This document shows, one piece after another, positions 24,601 to 35,187 of a stretch of DNA of 64,000 nucleotides. This DNA comes from Welwitschia mirabilis (Eukaryota; Gnetophyta; Gnetopsida; Welwitschiales): contig JBOZIK010000001.1 in the NCBI GenBank assembly GCA_051453625.1, forward strand, positions 83,297,995 through 83,361,994, in the 5' to 3' direction. Below the pieces are notes generated by a model. It was not told the origin of the DNA and did not search any database. It saw nothing but the letters and a program-made list of their open reading frames with translations. Position 1 is the stretch's first letter. Every line of letters begins with the position of its first letter. The translations under genes were made by a program, and so were the position numbers.

Positions 24601-26379
24601 TGACTTTTTATTTTAAGTTGTGAATAGCCTTTAATTATAATGCTTAAATAATACCATATTATTAAGTTATTTTAAAATCTAATTGAGTTCTTTACATTAT
24701 TGTATTGGTTATAGTTGTGTTTATTTAATGGATATTGAGCACATTAGTCCTTACTTTTTATGATTATGAATACCTATAAAGGATCAAAGTAACCATTGAA
24801 TTTACCAACACTCATGTGATGAATGAAATTATGTTATCATAATCTAAGTCATCATGACTTAATAATTTAAGGTATGTTTCAGGAAATTATAGGATATCAT
24901 TGGAGTAAAGATGTGTTATTGGATAACTTGAGCTAGACCTTTATAGCTCATTAATTTTCCTAATTCATCAATCAAATTTTATCAAGAATTATAAAATTCT
25001 TAGTTTCTTCTTTGTTTTGATTTCATTACACAATTGATAATCTTATCTTTTCTTTGTTGAGATTTACCTTAGTTATCCCTGTGCAAGAATGATACTAGGT
25101 ACCTACTTAGTTTTATTTTATTTTTCTTTGATTACAATGAATAGATTTTTGGGAGACAAGCATAAAAATCTTAATAACGATGATGTCTTATTTATGCTAA
25201 AATTGAGTAAAAATGCATGATAATCACTATCTTTTAAATGTATCTTAAAAAGCAAGGTGAACTTTAAGGTGTTAGAAAAAATTATAATGTTATACTACTT
25301 TAAGTTAAATTCATTTATTGCTATTTTCTTATTGGTTAAGAATTGTATTAAAAATCTACTAAATCTTTATAGTATTCATAAGTTACTGCATCAAAAACTA
25401 TTTCTTGAGTTATGGGCTATGAATTAATTATAACTAAGCTAGTAATAAAGTCCTTTTTTAAAACCTAATATAAGTGATGTACATATTTGCTTTACATGAT
25501 ATTGTTAAAAAAAATCTTGGATTATGTTAACAATTAAGGTAATTTTATAAGAAAACACTTTATCATCTCATATTAGAAAACAATTAATAGAAATACAAGC
25601 CCTCTAAATGCAAACTATGATTATAGCATCCTTGATTCTATCAAATACAAGTATCAACATGGTAGTAATAGTTGATATTAAATGTAATTTTTTGTTTTTT
25701 TATCTTATAAACTTAAAATTTTTAAATTCATGAGTAAGACAATAAGGAGTAAAATAGAGTGGAGTAGAGTAGAATAATAAAGCTAGGTTTTCACTTTGAG
25801 GGTTCATGGAACTAGTTCAAGGGGTGTTTCTTACTTAAATCTGGCACATCTTCCTCATGCTAGTGTATTATTCTCTTTTATAGTTGTCCTATATAAGATC
25901 TTTTTTTCTTGGAGTCCGTTTGAAGGAGATTTCGAGTTTTTGACATAATGCATCTTCAACATGCTCTCAGATTAACTCGTTGATGGCACTATTTACTATA
26001 AAAACCTTAAAAGGATGCAATAATATATTCTTAGACCTTACATTAGTTTTTTAATCCCTAAGTAAGGGTTTTTAAATTTATAACCCATGAAACCTAAAAA
26101 CCCAAAGGGGTAAGCTCAAGTGAATCTAACATGACTAATGTAATGGAAGCATATTTTTTTCACTCTCAAATGGTAGTAAAATCTTCTAGTACCAAATCTT
26201 ATGTAATACCAATGAGGGGAAGCAAGACTCAAGGCTTTCCTCACTTGGATTTTGGTTTAAAGTGTAAAGGAGATATCATCTCACTTTACAAATAGTATTA
26301 TTCTTAAATTTTAATCCTAAGAAGGAATCTCACTCACAGGAAAAGTGTGTTTATGATGTAATTAGAAATTTCCTGCAAG
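21641..26379. other. unassigned, probably several old LTR elements
   Basis: No domain was recognised. At 25060-25110 the words CTTAGTTATCCCTGTGCAAGAATGATACTAGG resemble the conserved segment near the end of some Athila/Tat LTRs, but no boundary or primer site follows. A promoter-like or 5' UTR-like stretch at 25740-26000, somewhat richer in G+C, may be the LINE 5' region. Minus-strand frame 22890-23096 (68 codons) is not recognised. Confidence 0.4.
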
Positions 26380-27285
26380 TTGTAAGGTAATACCTCTCAA
26401 AGATGGATTGTTATATTTCCTTTTGATATAAAAGAAGATACGAATAAGGTACTAGAAGGAGGACCATATTTTTTTAGTCATAAAGGTTTATCTTTAACTA
26501 AATGGTCATCCTTCATCCTTAATAATCTCTCTATTTTTAAAAAGATTCTAGTTTGAATTCATATCTCATACTCTCACCTATAGATATGGCATCCTAATTT
26601 TTTCAAGAAACTTAGCAATATGGGGGGTTTGTTAAACATGATAGAAATATAGATATCATAGCAAAAATAACAATAGCTAGAATATGTGTTTATATGAAAC
26701 TAGATAGTTTTAATGTGAAGAAAATAATTTTGGATACTATGTGAAGTGAATTGGTTTTCAACTTTAAAATTGGAAATATTCTACTAAAATGCTCAAAATG
26801 TGAATAAAAGGGGCATACAATGGAAAAATGTAAGAAAGATAACAAGGTTAAAAAGAATTCCTAGTAAGAAGTTAAGAAAAAATATCCAAAAAAGAAGCCA
26901 ACTCCAATTCCAAATAATGATCCAATCACAAAGGCAAATATATATAATATCTTATCAAAGGAAAAACTACAACAGATGATGGAAAAATAAATATAAAATA
27001 ACCTTAAAAGAGTTAAATAGAAGTATAGAAAGAACATTGACAATGCACTAGATACTTTATCACATAATATTCCGGTAGCAAACATAAATTAAAATGAGAC
27101 AAGATCAAAAAGAGTGTGGAAACAATGCTGATAAGTGCCTTCTTAATGTGCCAGCAACTAATAAAAGTGGAAAATATAGATAGATAGATAGAAGAATTAG
27201 AAAAAATATTAGAAAAGGAAAAATTCAAAAGGAGACAAATGCAGACATTTAAGATAATAAGAAATCTCAACTCTTCTTTTAATAA
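26380..27285 (+). pseudogene. L1-type LINE ORF1 (RNA-binding gag-like protein)
   Basis: The frame reads FPFDIKEDTNKVLEGGPYFF near 26417-26475, then KGLSLTKWSSF and IWHPNFFKKLSNMGG. This is the conserved DUF4283-type block of plant L1 ORF1 proteins. A CCHC knuckle follows at 26790-26831, C-S-K-C-E-*-K-G-H-T-M-E-K-C, with correct CX2CX4HX4C spacing but an internal stop. ORF1 proteins bind the LINE RNA. Several stops and shifts make the copy dead. A short (GATA)n run lies near 27175-27190. ORF2 follows on the same strand. Confidence 0.75.
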
Positions 27286-29662
27286 TTATATCTTGAAATT
27301 TAGAGGCCTTAGGAATAATTAGAAAATCTTCCATCTTTATGGCCTTTTGATGTACTCACTAGTATTTATGTTTCTTATTCAATTAATAAAGCTTAAATCT
27401 TTAAACATTAGCTATTTTTATACAAAGTTTTCTTAATCTTTTATTTTATTCTTGATTATTATCACAAAAAGAGGATTGATGATCCTTTGAAAGCATGATA
27501 ACATTTCTACTATTAGTAGGAGTAATAATTACCTTACTATCGATTGACTTTTTAATAATAAAATGAGAAGAATCATCAATTTCTATGGGCCTTAGGAAAT
27601 ATAGTGAAGACCTCAATGCTTATATCATATTATGATAAACTCTCCAGATATCATCATGAATGACTTTAATCAGATCTTTAGCCCTTATGAGAAGCTTGAT
27701 ACTATCTTTAATTTTTCTATCATTGATCCTTTTATTAAGTATGTCAATAAGTATAGTTACAAAGATCTTTATTTTCATGATTCTTTCCATACCTAGAGTA
27801 ATCTTAAAGAAGGAGCAAATCTTGTTATGTTTAGAATTGACAGATATTTGGTTAAAAACTCTAAGGAACATTTCTTCCTTAAAGAAAAAGCTAGATTTTT
27901 TGCTAATCACAAGCCTATAATTCTAAATATGGATTCTCCTCAAAAGAAATCTCTTACACATTTAAAATACCTAAGTAAAAGATACATCTACTAACATATT
28001 ATTTCAAAAGCTCAAAATTTTAATTAATGAGTTAATTATTTAAAAGAACTAGTTGAATGATTCTTTAAAAAAATGTTAAGAACTAAGTCTTAAAAGAAAT
28101 TACCATTATCTAGAAGCACAATGAAGCTACCAATGTAGATACAAGTTATAAAAATCATCTTATCTCTTAAATTCATGATATATCTTCAAAGAAAGAAAAT
28201 TATAAGAAATAGATATCTACAATAAAATGTCTTAATGAAGGATATCATAACAAAAATTTTCTCTTTTAGACAATAAATAGACATAGAAAAAAAACAATAT
28301 ATGGTGGAGTGCATTTGTGATGCTCTACAAGAGCAATTCCCTGATTGCTAATTCTTTCATTAATTATTTCTAGAACTTGTTTATAGAAATACTATTGGTT
28401 CTAGGTAGTGCTATAGTTAGTTTTCCTATCACTAAAAAATGGCAATTCTACTTTAATGAAAGAGTCATAAAATATGAAATGAGAAATACTATTAATTTAA
28501 TAAAAAAGAACAAGGCATCAGGCCTCGATGAATTCATGGTAGAGTTCTATCAAGACTTTTGTGATATTATCAAAGTTAATGTTTATGATGTAATCTAAGA
28601 AAATTTTTGAAAAGGTATCTTCTACAAACCTTTTAATGATACTTTTATCACCCTTATTCTCAAAATAAAAGTTGCAAAAGCTCCTGATCAATATAGTCTA
28701 ATCAGTCTTTGTAATAATTTCTACAAGATTTATACCAAGATTATTATAGTAAGGCTTAAAGTACTCTGTGTAAATATTATTTCCTTTTCTCAGTTTGGTT
28801 TTGTATCGAGTAGATTCATTCATGAAAAAATCATTCTTGATAATGAAATTATCCATTTACACCATAAAAAATATAAACTTACAATGTTTTTTAAGATTAA
28901 TAGAGTCAAAGCATTTGACATAGTCTAATGAGAAATAGTAGATTATGTGTTAAAGAAGTGTGATATACCCATGCCTATTAGACATCTTACCACTTCTACA
29001 TTTCAATTCCAACATTCTTTGTTATGATCAATGGAGAGAGATATAGTTATTTCTAGGGTAGCAACAACCTATATCAAGGAGATCCACCCTTCTTAGCATC
29101 TTTATTATTATGATGAATTCCTTAGCTAGGATCTTCCTTTAGAATTATATATCAACTACTACATTTGCTCCTTCTCATCCCATTCTCTAGATTACAAATG
29201 ATACTCTTTTATGTTTAGACTTTAGTCTTTTGATGACCCATCTCTTGAATGAGTTTCACAATGTCTCAAATCTTGTAATAAATTGGCATAAATCTGAGCT
29301 CTTCCTTATTAACACTTCTCAAAAAAAGAAGATAGATATCTTGAATATCTTTTAGTGTTTGTAAGAAAACTTTATTAATGCTTATCTTATTTTTTCTGAT
29401 TTTGATTAGATTGTTGATAACATTTGGCCTCCCTTTGTAAGAAAAATTACATCTTAATTGACTAGATGGGATAATAAATTATGATCAAGTGTAGAAAAGA
29501 TCCACCTTACTAAATCTTATTTTTTAAGGATGAACATTTATCCTACTAGTTTCTTCCTATATCTAAAAAGTATGCTAGCTTGATAGATAATATTATCAAA
29601 GATTTTATTTGGTTAAGTGGCAAGTCCCATAGGAGATTACATCTTATAAACTTTAAGCATAC

Positions 29663-29720
<58 letters not shown>

Positions 29721-30390
29721 ATAGATGGCCTTAGCATTAGAAAAACTATAGACATCAGCAAACACATCCTTACAAATCATTTCTATAGGTTTATGTTAGA
29801 CGATAACATTATTTGGATAAAATTATTTAAGAGGAACATGGCAATAAAAAAAGGAAATTCACTTCTTAAAGATACATGATTCATTCCACTAGATAGATTT
29901 AGCCCTCAGTTTTTGAAAATCAAATCCTTCTTATTTAAAATGATAAAATAAGAATTTTAAAAATCCATTATAATTTGATTGAATATGATTATAAATAGAA
30001 TAAATTAAGGAAACTAAATATTCCTAATAAAATTAAGATGTTTTAGTGGTATATGTTAGAGGTTTGTATTCCCATAGTTGATAAGCTTATTCAAAGGAAC
30101 TTAAGAGTTTGTTAATATTTTCTAATATGCCATAAAGATAAGGAACCTCAAAATCACCTTTTCATTTAATGTTCTATTGTGAAAAATCTTTGGAGAAACT
30201 TGAATATCTATCCACCTCCTCACATTATCTTGTAAACTTTCAATTATCTCAGGAAAAATAACTTCATAATTATTAGTGTTTGGCTTTTATGGAAATATAG
30301 ATGAAATATCATGTTTAGTAGAAAACATATCTCTCTCAAATTTTAAAGTAAAAATCATCAAACAAATTGGAGGGTTGGATTACATCCAGG
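27286..30390 (+). pseudogene. L1-type LINE ORF2 (endonuclease, reverse transcriptase, zf-RVT)
   Basis: Domains appear in order. Endonuclease: ILKFRGLRNN near 27290, DFNQIFSPYEK near 27660, FFANHKPIILNMDSP near 27900. Reverse transcriptase, about 28440-29330: NKASGLDEFMVEFYQ, LISLCNNFYKIYTK, ISFSQFGFVSSRFIHE, FKINRVKAFD. Then comes ITNDTLLCLD at 29191-29220 where the catalytic box normally reads Y/F-A-D-D; Ala-to-Thr and Asp-to-Asn both fit G-to-A. The zf-RVT region follows: IKDFIWLSGK near 29595, NIPNKIKMF*W near 30020, HLF near 30155 and VWLLWKYR near 30277. A long (GT)n tract sits inside at 29675-29714. Known role: target-primed reverse transcription. No poly-A tail or target duplication could be fixed. 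Confidence 0.85.
29663..29714. repeat. compound microsatellite (AT)6(GT)20
   Basis: An AT run (29663-29674) passes into 20 uninterrupted GT units (29675-29714). It lies between two recognisable parts of LINE ORF2, so it arose after the LINE inserted. It causes artificial Cys-Val and Thr-His frames on both strands. Confidence 0.95.
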
Positions 30391-31037
30391 TCTATAAAAA
30401 ATATGATAGCCTAAATCTTATAAACATAATTGAGTTTGATTTGCAAGATAAAATGTAGTTAAGAGTATTTGAACTGCACTATAGTGAAGCATCAGAACTA
30501 TGCCTAAGTAGCTGCATATGATTTTAACATGCTAAAAGATATGGGAAAATATTTAAGAATAGAACTAGTTAAGCATGGCACACTGCTAAAGCATGAGCAA
30601 ACTTGGAAGGCCTTCTAGAATACAGGATGGGATTCTTATGTTCTTAGCATTAAAGGATATGATGTTAAATCTCTCAAAATAGTTTCTTAGAAACTAGAAT
30701 AGTGGATCTACTCATATAGGGAATATCACTATCGACATTGAGATACCTTCCATTAGTTATGCCATTCATAAAGGTCCTCAAGGTATTAAGCTAAAAAGAG
30801 GTTCCCCTGAGGCTTTAATAGTTTTCCATTTTGATAGACTAATTAGAAAAAACATTATAAAAGAGAAGAGAAAGCTATAAAAGAAAATACTTATTAAGGT
30901 CCTTTAATGCTTGGACTAGTCTAATTATGAATTATTTCATCTTGGAAGGTCAGTTTGATAAGATTAATAAGATTCATTTCTACTTCCTTGTTAGTATTAT
31001 GAGAAAGTTTTAGATATATCTTCATTTTTTTTTTCTT
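30391..31037. other. unassigned, downstream of the LINE
   Basis: Fragments such as GKYLRIELVKH and LKHEQTWKAF (about 30540-30620) suggest former coding on the plus strand, possibly LINE-related, but no family is recognised. Confidence 0.35.
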
Positions 31038-31125
31038 TACTTCTCTTTACTGTTCTCTCCAAAGTTACAAGATAAGAAATGAAGGTTTGATTTGTCTTTT
31101 TACAAAAGAAAAATACAAATTGGTA

Positions 31126-31225
31126 NNNNNNNNNNNNNNNNNNNNNNNNNNNNNNNNNNNNNNNNNNNNNNNNNNNNNNNNNNNNNNNNNNNNNNNNNNN
31201 NNNNNNNNNNNNNNNNNNNNNNNNN
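31126..31225. other. 100-N gap flanked by an 88-bp near-identical repeat
   Basis: The 88 bases before the gap (31038-31125) and after it (31226-31313) are the same except for three substitutions. This looks like an unmerged overlap between contigs, possibly from two haplotypes. Confidence 0.88.
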
Positions 31226-31313
31226 TACTTCTCTTTACTATTCTCTCCAAAGTTACAAGATAAGACATGAAGGGTTGATTTGTCTTTTTACAAAAGAAAA
31301 ATACAAATTGGTA

Positions 31314-31943
31314 TAGGCCTTCTAGCTTGGAAAGATATCCCAAGGGGACCTATGAAAAAGCTAATATTATGGAACTGCTAAAGTATACTAAAAGTGATGA
31401 AGAGCACAGCCTACTCATGCCTGCTAGGCATAATGATGACATGTTAAAAATAGAACAAACTAAATAATAGTAGCATGAAGAAGAAGCAATGGAGGAGGAA
31501 AATTAGTAAGAAAAATAAAAGATTAAAGAAGAGGAAAAAAATCCCATGGTTGTTGGCTTCCTTTCTCAAATTTTCCCATCTAATTATTCTCTTAATGAAT
31601 ATTGTTTTGTTGTAAATCCCTTAGGGTATGCTAGCCTTAAGCTTATTTCTAACTAGAATTGGAAAGCTAGTTTAGAAAAATTAAATGTTAATGTTTGGGG
31701 CTTTAGTTATCAGAGAGATTTTTATGATGCTTAGAAAAATAGCTTTTAAACTATGTTGATTTTCTTGTCTTTTGAGTTAATATAATTCATTTTAACATTT
31801 CTCAAAAAAAATTGTAAATCCATATGAGTATAATATTAAATATCTTACTACTGCTATATTTATTTTACCTTCATAGCATTTTTTCAATGAAAACTTTTAA
31901 CATTTTCCTCACAAGTAAAAATCATCTCATAAAATGTTGTTAT
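31314..31943. other. unassigned DNA upstream of the copia element
   Basis: A plus-strand stretch near 31350-31500 is Glu/Lys-rich when translated (MELLKYTKSDEEHSLLMPA), but it matches nothing recognised. It ends GTTGTTAT directly before the copia LTR. Confidence 0.4.
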
Positions 31944-32232
31944 TGTTGGGTTCAGGTTATTAAATTTTATTTTATTTTTTAATAATGGCATAATGGGAAT
32001 GGACATGTGTCCTCTTATTTTCTTCTTTATTAGGATCGAATTAGTTGAGATCTATTTGGTATGTAAATCCATGACTAAATGAATTAGTTAATACCATCTA
32101 TGGTAAATCCTCATTGTATAAATTCATTCAACTTTAATAAAATAAGTTAGTTTCATTTCTATTAGATATCTTCTCACTTTCTTGGTGTCCACCCAAGCTC
32201 TGCCTATGTATTTGAGGGTTTTAATTACAATA
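31944..32232 (+). repeat. 5' LTR of the copia element (289 bp)
   Basis: It runs from TGTTGGGTTCAGG to TACAATA. It aligns end to end with the 3' LTR, sharing GGTTATTAA, AATGGCATAAT, TTCTTTATTAGGAT, TAGTTAAT and AAATAAGTTAG. The 3' LTR keeps the canonical end CCAACA; here it is degraded. Confidence 0.8.
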
Positions 32233-32234
32233 AA

Positions 32235-32246
32235 TGATATTAAATC
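32235..32246 (+). other. primer-binding site, initiator tRNA-Met type, degraded
   Basis: TGATATTAAATC lies 2 nt after the LTR. Compared with TGGTATCAGAGC, the usual copia primer site, three of the four differences are transitions (G-to-A twice, C-to-T once). Confidence 0.65.
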
Positions 32247-33589
32247 TAGTCCCACCATCATTTGGTTACCTCAATTTTGATGTGTTTGTTCTACATCTAT
32301 AAGTGAATTTGAAATTGATGCAGTTTTCTTTAAACTTTGAAAATCCTAAAGAACTTTGATTTATGATTGCAAAATGTTATTAAAAGCTTTACTTTACAAA
32401 TATAGCATTTTGAGCTACAAGTTTATTTTAAATCTTTTTAAATCTTGTATAACTAGTGGCTTGATACTTACTTTCATTTTAGATTTAAAAGATTTTGAGG
32501 TCTCTTGTGAGGAGTTTCTTTAAAAGATTTTAGACCTTTTTCTTGGCTTTTGTTTAGGCATTTTTAAAAGCTTTGCTTTGTAGATGTTATACTTTTTTAA
32601 GGTATTTTATGCATCTATATTTTCATACATCTTTATATAAAATGAAGTTCTTAAAGGCACTCTTAGACTGTGCTTCATGTGTGTTCGATTTGAGCATTCA
32701 TCCACTGTTAAGAGTGCCTAGCATTGCTATGTGCATTACTATTAACCTTCATTACATTTACTATTTGCATCTAGTGCTTTGTAATCTTGGCATTCATTCA
32801 ATTAGCTATTGGAGTTGCAGGGCATCTCTGATCTATAACTCTAAATGTTATTATCCATTGTTATTTTCCCAATCAAAACTCTAGTTTTCTACATGAGTCT
32901 TAGATCCTTGATAATAGTCCTAGCCCTTCATCCTCTTCTATCTTATTAGTTACAGAATAAAAATCAAACCCTAAATATCTCATGAATTGAATCTTGATCA
33001 TCTTGAAAGGTTAAAAATCTTCATCTAGGGTTTCCAATAATAATTCTTGATTTAGTGTAAAACTCATAGACATCCTACAAATTATTTAATGGTGGTAGCA
33101 TGTTTTAGAGGGAGTTGATTGGCTTGAGAAAAAAAATGTAATTGTAGAGAAGGATAAGACTCAAAAAAGATAATTTTGATCTAGCAATCGTAGCCCCTTC
33201 CAACTTTATAAGTTTTATCATTGGAATCACAGGAGGAATGTGGTATCTATTAGACTGCATGTGACCATATCAAAGGCAAATCTAAAGTTTATAGAAATCT
33301 TGTTGTCAATCCATGTCAAACTCATTATTTTTTTCTTTTAGATTTAAATTCTTTATAATGTATTAAGTTAGAGGAGTAGCTTTTAAAAGTTTTAATTTTT
33401 TTAGATTTATAAAGAGTTTTAAGGGTATTATCCTTAGCCTTTATAACCTTTTTACTAAAATTATTTTTATGTGGAATTCTAAGAAGTACTTAATCCTCTA
33501 AGATTATTAGGAGCAAAAGGGATTTATTTAAATTATTTAAAAATTTTGCTAAGGAAAAAAGTAAATTTTCTAACTCCCTAAAAAAAGCA
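32247..33589 (+). other. long leader of the copia element, unassigned
   Basis: About 1.3 kb separates the primer site from recognisable gag, unusually long for a copia leader. It contains an open frame of 103 codons (32573-32884) that I do not recognise, rich in Leu, Tyr, Ser and Cys, probably fortuitous or from an inserted fragment. Confidence 0.4.
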
Positions 33590-34370
33590 TGGGTAAAGAT
33601 ATACCAAAATTCAATGGTAAACATTTCCATGCATGGTAGGTCAAGATTTAATTATTACTAATTAATAAAGATATTTGGAAGGTCACTAGTGGTAAAAATC
33701 CTAAACTAAAGATGCAATCAAATTTGAAGAGTGGGAAGATGCAGATCAAGAAACCCTTTTATTAATTGGCTTAAACCTTAAAATTATTATCTTCATTACA
33801 TTGACTTAAGTAAAACTTTAAAAGAGGTATGGGATTATTTAGGCATATAATTTGGTTTGAAATAAAATGAAAAAAAGAGAAGTCCTAAGCATTAAGTATA
33901 CAGTTTAAAAATGGAAAGTTCAACTGATACGGATTAATACATTAATTATTTTAAGTTTCTATTAACATAACTTGCAACAATAAATTCAAAGGTTGACAAT
34001 GATGATGTTAAAGGAATTTTCCTCGGTAGTCTTCATTTCCAATATTATCATATTGTATTCACTTTAAAGAAGGTTCATGTATTACTTGAAGGAATAATAT
34101 TTTCTCTTAGTAAAGAAAGCAATAAGTTGAAACATCAAGAATATGATCCTAAAGCATAAATTTCAATAAGAAAGCCCTTTGATAAATCAATATTTTAGAA
34201 GCAAAAAAGAAACATAAAGGAAAGGAAATGAATCTATTACTATTGTTAGAAGCCAGGACATACTGCACTTAAGTGCTTTATGAGAGAAAGAGATTTTTTA
34301 GATGGAAATTTAAAAGGGTTAGTAGCAGAAACAAGTTCTTATACAAATTATGATTCTCCAATTAAAGAAG
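33590..34370 (+). pseudogene. copia-type gag remnant with CCHC knuckle
   Basis: The start reads IPKFNGKHFHAW*VKI (33600-33650), the typical first block of plant copia gag (substrate-like F-x-G-x-x-F-x-x-W). It continues NKDIWKVTSG, then EWEDADQETLLLIGLNLKII (33725-33790) and KRYGII near 33825. The CCHC knuckle at 34235-34276 reads Y-Y-Y-C-*-K-P-G-H-T-A-L-K-C: spacing is exact, the first Cys is Tyr (TGT to TAT), and a stop stands after the second Cys. Gag would package the element RNA. At least five stops and one frame change are present. Confidence 0.72.
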
Positions 34371-34631
34371 AGTAAGCACCAACCTTTTAATATTTTATGT
34401 GGTAAACTCATGTTGAGTTCTTTTATGTGCTGAACTTTATTAAGTTCTATGTGTAGTTTTATGTGGTAAACTCAAGAGTTATAGACCTAGTGATCTCTTT
34501 AAGTTTTTATGATTAACTTTAAAGAGTTTCTTATGAAGAAATTTCTATTTTAATTGCTATACTAGAGGCATGTTCTAGTACATTGAATATGATGATAATC
34601 TAATTCTTAGGTTTATCATCAAGTGGAGGCT

Positions 34632-35187
34632 TGTTGGATTTAGGTTATTAATTTTCATTTTGTTTGTTTATAATGGCATAATAAAAATACCCATGTGCCC
34701 TCCTATTTTTTTCTTTATTAGGATTGAATTAGTAAAGATCCATTTTTAATTATATATTGATCCAAAACTGAAGAGATTAGTTAATGACATCTATGGGAAA
34801 TTATCAGTGTATAAATACATTTAACTTTAATGAAATAAGTTAGCTTCATTTTTATCAGAAATCTTCNNNNNNNNNNNNNNNNNNNNNNNNNNNNNNNNNN
34901 NNNNNNNNNNNNNNNNNNNNNNNNNNNNNNNNNNNNNNNNNNNNNNNNNNNNNNNNNNNNNNNNNNATTTTTTTCTTTATTAGGATTGAATTAGTAAAGA
35001 TCCATGTTTAATTATATATTAATCCATAACTGAAGAAATTAGTTAATGACATCTATGATAAATTATCATTGTATAGATACATTTAACTTTAATGAAATAA
35101 GTTAGCTTCATTGTTATCAGAAATCTTCAAGATTCCTTAATGCCCACCCAAGATTAACCTATGCATCTGAGGGTTTCAAATCCAACA
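34632..35187 (+). repeat. 3' LTR of the copia element, split by a gap
   Basis: It starts TGTTGGATTTAGG directly after the purine tract and ends AAATCCAACA. The 162 bp before the gap (34705-34866) and after it (34967-35128) are the same segment with some mismatches. Counting that segment once gives 294 bp, close to the 289 bp of the 5' LTR. Confidence 0.82.
34867..34966. other. 100-N gap inside the copia 3' LTR, flanked by a repeat
   Basis: The flanks share 162 bp, as described for the 3' LTR. The expected LTR length is reached only if the flanks are merged, so the gap is probably artificial. The mismatches suggest two alleles. Confidence 0.9.

Larger units (their letters stand above)
31944..35187 (+). 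mobile_element. Ty1/copia-type element with gag only (TR-GAG-like)
   Basis: The element has a 5' LTR (31944-32232), a primer site (32235-32246), a copia-type gag remnant (about 33590-34370), a purine tract (AAGTGGAGGCT, 34621-34631) and a 3' LTR (34632-35187, inflated by an assembly gap). LTRs start TGTTGG and end AATA / AACA. Between the gag zinc knuckle (34235-34276) and the purine tract there are only about 345 bp, far too little for protease, integrase, RT and RNase H, and no trace of them is seen. This organisation is that of non-autonomous terminal-repeat elements keeping a gag. The LTRs differ at many sites, so it is old. Flanking 5-mers GTTAT and ATCGT do not form a target duplication. 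Confidence 0.75.

Noticed and set aside
27620-27910. Minus-strand frame of 96 codons
   Set aside because: Antisense to LINE ORF2 endonuclease, which has the clear family motifs on the plus strand.
29546-29879. Cys-Val and Thr-His repeat proteins
   Set aside because: They are translations of the (GT)20 tract inside LINE ORF2, not genes.
32573-32884. 103-codon frame as a possible novel gene
   Set aside because: It lies in the leader of a decayed copia element, has no domain, and its composition is what AT-rich DNA would give by chance.
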